Part shown: in pieces, positions 61,540-64,000 of the stretch
How the letters are laid out: the number at the start of each line of letters is the position of its first letter
Position numbering within the stretch: position 1 is the stretch's first letter
Source: Pseudomonas tohonis
GTDB lineage: Bacteria; Pseudomonadota; Gammaproteobacteria; Pseudomonadales; Pseudomonadaceae
DNA length: 64,000 nt
Assembly (NCBI RefSeq): GCF_012767755.2
Contig: NZ_AP023189.1
Span: 930,001 to 994,000 of the forward strand
Direction: 5' to 3'
Position numbers and translations under genes: made by a program
The notes under the pieces: generated by a model
Database searches by the model: none
Told to the model about the DNA's origin: nothing
Seen by the model: only the letters and a program-made list of their open reading frames with translations

Positions 61540-62358
61540 TCATCCGTTGGTCGTGTCCCGATACTCCGGATGTTCGGCGATCAGGCGGGCCAGGCGCGCG
61601 CCCGGGTCCTGCCGGTAGAAGGCCGCGAGCTGCGTGTAGACGGCGGGATAGGCGGCCTGCAGCAGGTCGGGGGCGCTGAAGAAGTACTCGCTGGTGACGG
61701 CGAAGAACTCGGCCGGGTCTTCCGCCGCGTAGGGGTCGATGGGCAGTGCGGCATCCTCGTCTTCGTCGAGGGCCGCGTTCATCTGGTCGTAGGCGGCCTG
61801 CATGGCCTCGGCCCAGTCCGACTGGCGCATGTCGCGGTGCAGGGGCGGCAGGCCGTTGGCGTCGCCGTTGAGCATGTCCAGCTTGTGGGCCAGCTCGTGG
61901 ATCACCAGGTTGTAGCCCTCCCAGCCGCCGCTGGCCTGCACGCCGGGCCAGGCCAGTACCACCGGGCCGCGATGCCAGGCCTCGCCGCTGTGCTCGGCGT
62001 CCCACTCATGGACGACGCCGGCGTTGTCGCGGTGGCGCTGGGGGCTGAGGAAGTCGTCGGGGTAGATCACCAGCTCGTGGAAGCCCTGGTACCAGCCCAG
62101 CTCCGCCAGGTGCAGCAGCGGCAGCTGGGCCTGGGCGGCGAGGACGAGGCGGTCGCGGGGCTCGAGTTGCACGCCGCCCAGCAGGGTCAGGTGCTTGTCG
62201 TGGAGGAACAGCACGCTGCGCTCGCGCAGGCGCCGGTCTTCTTCGGGGGTGATGCCGTCGAGGATCGGCAGCGCCTGGCGGACTTCGGCCCAGAGCGCGT
62301 CGTCGACCGGGTTGCGCGCCAGGGTGCGGCGCCGGCGCCAGTTGCGCAGGGACCACAT
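61540..62358 (-). CDS. mtfA: MtfA-type zinc peptidase (M90)
   Basis: A 272-residue cytosolic peptidase. The HExxH is HELAH at residues 154-158, followed by [15 protein letters not shown], and [14 protein letters not shown] contains the third zinc ligand. E. coli MtfA binds the repressor Mlc and has aminopeptidase activity; the role in Pseudomonas is less clear. It overlaps nothing; the DedA gene ends 4 bp upstream. Confidence 0.9.
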   Translation of the reverse strand: MWSLRNWRRRRTLARNPVDDALWAEVRQALPILDGITPEEDRRLRERSVLFLHDKHLTLLGGVQLEPRDRLVLAAQAQLPLLHLAELGWYQGFHELVIYPDDFLSPQRHRDNAGVVHEWDAEHSGEAWHRGPVVLAWPGVQASGGWEGYNLVIHELAHKLDMLNGDANGLPPLHRDMRQSDWAEAMQAAYDQMNAALDEDEDAALPIDPYAAEDPAEFFAVTSEYFFSAPDLLQAAYPAVYTQLAAFYRQDPGARLARLIAEHPEYRDTTNG

Positions 62359-62362
62359 GGGC

Positions 62363-63028
62363 TCAGCTCGGGCGCTCGGCGTTGTCGCGGGCGGCGGCCG
62401 GTCGCAGATGGCGGTGCAGCACGCTGATGAACATGGGCAGCAGCGACAGCAGGATGATGGCGACCACGCCCACCGACAGGTTCTGCTTGATGAAGGGCAC
62501 GTTGCCGAAGAAGTAGCCGAGGGTCACCAGGCCGCCGACCCAGAGCACGGTGCCGAAGGCGCTGAAGGCGAAGAAGCGTGCGTAGGGCATGCGGCCGACG
62601 CCGGCGACGAAGGGCGCGAAGGTGCGCACGATGGGCAGGAAGCGCGCCAGGGTCACGGTCTTGCCGCCATGGCGGTCGTAGAACTCGTGGGTGCGCTGCA
62701 GGTAGTCGCGGCGGAAGATCTTCGAGTTCGGCTTGTTGAACAGCCGCTCGCCGGTGGTCCGCCCGATCAGGTAGTTGGTGCTGTCGCCCAGGATCGCCGC
62801 GAGCATCAGCAGGGCGCCCAGCAGGACGGGGTCCATGGCGCCGTTGGCGCACACCGCGCCGGCGATGAACAGCAGAGAGTCGCCGGGCAGGAAGGGCATG
62901 ACCACCAGGCCCGTCTCACAGAAGATGACCAGGAAGAGGATGGCGTAGATCCAGGTTCCGTAGTTGCTGACCAACAGGTTCAGGTATTCGTCGAGGTGGA
63001 GGATCAGGTCGATCAGATTGAAATCCAT
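62363..63028 (-). CDS. DedA/YabI-family membrane protein
   Basis: A 221-residue protein with about five helices. The DedA signature lies in FCETGLVVMPFLPGDSLLF, GRTTGERLFN, and the conserved R-containing RFLPIVRTFAPFVAGVGRMPYARF (in parts). DedA proteins act in lipid carrier recycling (undecaprenyl phosphate flipping) and proton-gradient maintenance. It lies immediately upstream of mtfA (4 bp apart), so the two are probably co-transcribed. Confidence 0.92.
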   Translation of the reverse strand: MDFNLIDLILHLDEYLNLLVSNYGTWIYAILFLVIFCETGLVVMPFLPGDSLLFIAGAVCANGAMDPVLLGALLMLAAILGDSTNYLIGRTTGERLFNKPNSKIFRRDYLQRTHEFYDRHGGKTVTLARFLPIVRTFAPFVAGVGRMPYARFFAFSAFGTVLWVGGLVTLGYFFGNVPFIKQNLSVGVVAIILLSLLPMFISVLHRHLRPAAARDNAERPS

Positions 63029-63165
63029 GGGGCGCCTTGTCGGTTCTGCGGCGGCGGCTCGGAGGCCGGGCGAGCGGCATTATAGGGGCAAGCCAGGTGG
63101 GCGCGGCGAGCATCCGTCGTCGGCTTTTCCGGCACAAAGGCTGCAACTGTTTCCATTGTTTTCCG

Positions 63166-64000
63166 ATGGAGGCGCGCGCCGTGGCATTGCAACTGCTGGA
63201 ACATCCCGCCATCAGCCTGGCCCAGGGCCATGGGCTGGACCTGCCCGGGCAGGCCGCCCGCGCACGGGCCACCTGGGTCGCCGGTCGTCAGGGACGCTCC
63301 CCGCTGCTGCTGGTGATCCTGCTCTGGGCACGGCGCTGCCCCGATGTGGTGCGTACGCTCGAGCATCACCTCGATGCGCTGTTCGCCGACTACGCCTGCA
63401 CGCCCGACGGCTGGAGCGAGACCCAGGCCGCGCGGCAGGTGCTGGCGGCACTCAACCTGCAGCTGTTCAAGCGCCGGAGCGCGGGCGAGGCAGCCCCCGA
63501 GCTGAGTGCCGGCCTGCTGTTGCTTCAGGATGGCCAGGCGCATTTCCTCCAGGCCGGCGCCATCGGCCTGCTGCGCCTGCACCGGGACGGCCTGCACGGC
63601 CTGGTGGGGCGCGAAGGCGTGCTCGGCGCCCAGGCGGAGCTGGCGGTGGTGCAGCACAGCCTGCCGCTGGTCGCCCACGAGCCCTTGCTGCTGGCGCCCC
63701 AGCCGCTGCTGGAAGTGGCCGACCTGCAGCGCCTGCGCGAAGGCTGCATGAGCCTGGTTCCCGGTGGCCTCGGCGCCTTGCTGGAGCCCCTGCTTGGCGC
63801 CCCGGGGGCTGCGGCGCTGCTGCTGCCCGGCGCCGCCGATTGCCTACCGCCCCCTGCGCCCGGGGGCAGTTGGCCGAAGGTCGGGCACGTCGAGCCGGGT
63901 GGCGAGGTGGATGGCTGGACGCTCCAGGCCGCCTGTCCCTTCGGCCCGCCGGGGCGGCTGTTCCAGGCGCTCGACGAGGAGGGCCGGGAGGCGCTTCTCT
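63166..64000 (+). CDS. PP2C-like N-terminal region of a possible phosphatase/kinase (partial)
   Basis: At least 278 residues, running off the right edge. The start may be ATG 63166 (MEARAVALQLLEHPAISL) or GTG 63181. After an N-terminal GLDLPGQAARARATW, the region SAGLLLLQDGQAHFLQAGAIGLLRLHRDGL resembles the PP2C beta core that in active enzymes reads GDSR-like. The usual metal-binding aspartates (DGMGG) are not seen; LLVILLWARRC stands where they would be. It could be the inactive N-terminal part of a bifunctional Ser/Thr kinase-phosphatase; the call is tentative. Confidence 0.5.
   Translation, partial: MEARAVALQLLEHPAISLAQGHGLDLPGQAARARATWVAGRQGRSPLLLVILLWARRCPDVVRTLEHHLDALFADYACTPDGWSETQAARQVLAALNLQLFKRRSAGEAAPELSAGLLLLQDGQAHFLQAGAIGLLRLHRDGLHGLVGREGVLGAQAELAVVQHSLPLVAHEPLLLAPQPLLEVADLQRLREGCMSLVPGGLGALLEPLLGAPGAAALLLPGAADCLPPPAPGGSWPKVGHVEPGGEVDGWTLQAACPFGPPGRLFQALDEEGREALL

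Overview
The window is a GC-rich chromosomal segment of a Pseudomonas. The gene order oprG, Zur-type zinc cluster, cnoX, nrdR, ribD-ribC-ribBA-ribH, nusB, thiL, pgpA, ribA, btuF-like, dxs, and later ispA-xseB, ppa, mtfA, dedA follows what I recall of the P. aeruginosa PA4029-PA4069 region. REP/BIME-type intergenic repeats also fit Pseudomonas. I see no rRNA, tRNA, CRISPR array, insertion sequence or complete prophage.

Positions 1-5700 are a vitamin B12 locus. Two back-to-back cobalamin riboswitches face away from each other. One leads cobW-cobN (minus strand, cobN runs off the left edge). The other leads the cobalt transporter genes cbtB-cbtA, then cobE-cobM behind a strong terminator. Positions 5876-7682 hold two overlapping short-chain dehydrogenase/epimerase genes. 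Positions 7788-11736 are oprG plus a four-gene zinc-linked cluster (DUF2796 protein, ABC ATPase, permease, DUF3299 protein) behind a Zur-like palindrome. Positions 11865-14359 carry small housekeeping genes. Positions 14483-23057 are the nrdR/riboflavin/nusB/thiL/pgpA block with an FMN riboswitch, a RibBA whose RibA half lacks its zinc ligands, and a separate intact RibA. Positions 23054-24270 hold a membrane protein and a BtuF-like binding protein.

Positions 24464-38361 are an accessory amide/urea utilisation island. A LuxR-type response regulator and a very large sensor (NCS1 permease fused through a cysteine cluster to a hybrid histidine kinase) diverge from urtABCDE-like transport genes, formamidase (fmdA), fmdB, aliphatic amidase (amiE) and the AAA+ ATPase amiB. 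Two tandem palindromes lie in the divergent promoter region. A BtuB-like TonB receptor follows, then dxs.

The usual dxs-ispA-xseB block is split by about 15.6 kb. This inserted stretch holds an MFS/HxlR pair with twin operator-like palindromes, an orphan Bro-N gene with a heavily structured leader, a 164-bp tandem triplication that includes the 3' end of a single-chain acyl-CoA carboxylase gene, a PAP2 phosphatase, a cupin, and a porin/phosphatase/ABC transporter/PAS-AraC cluster. The right end returns to core genes (ispA, xseB, a TauE-like exporter, a DUF2790 protein, ppa, mtfA, dedA) and the start of a PP2C-like gene.

The most unusual items are the NCS1-kinase fusion with its twin palindromes, a dispersed ~305-327 bp repeat whose stems show compensatory changes between copies, the Bro-N leader, and the 164-bp triplication.
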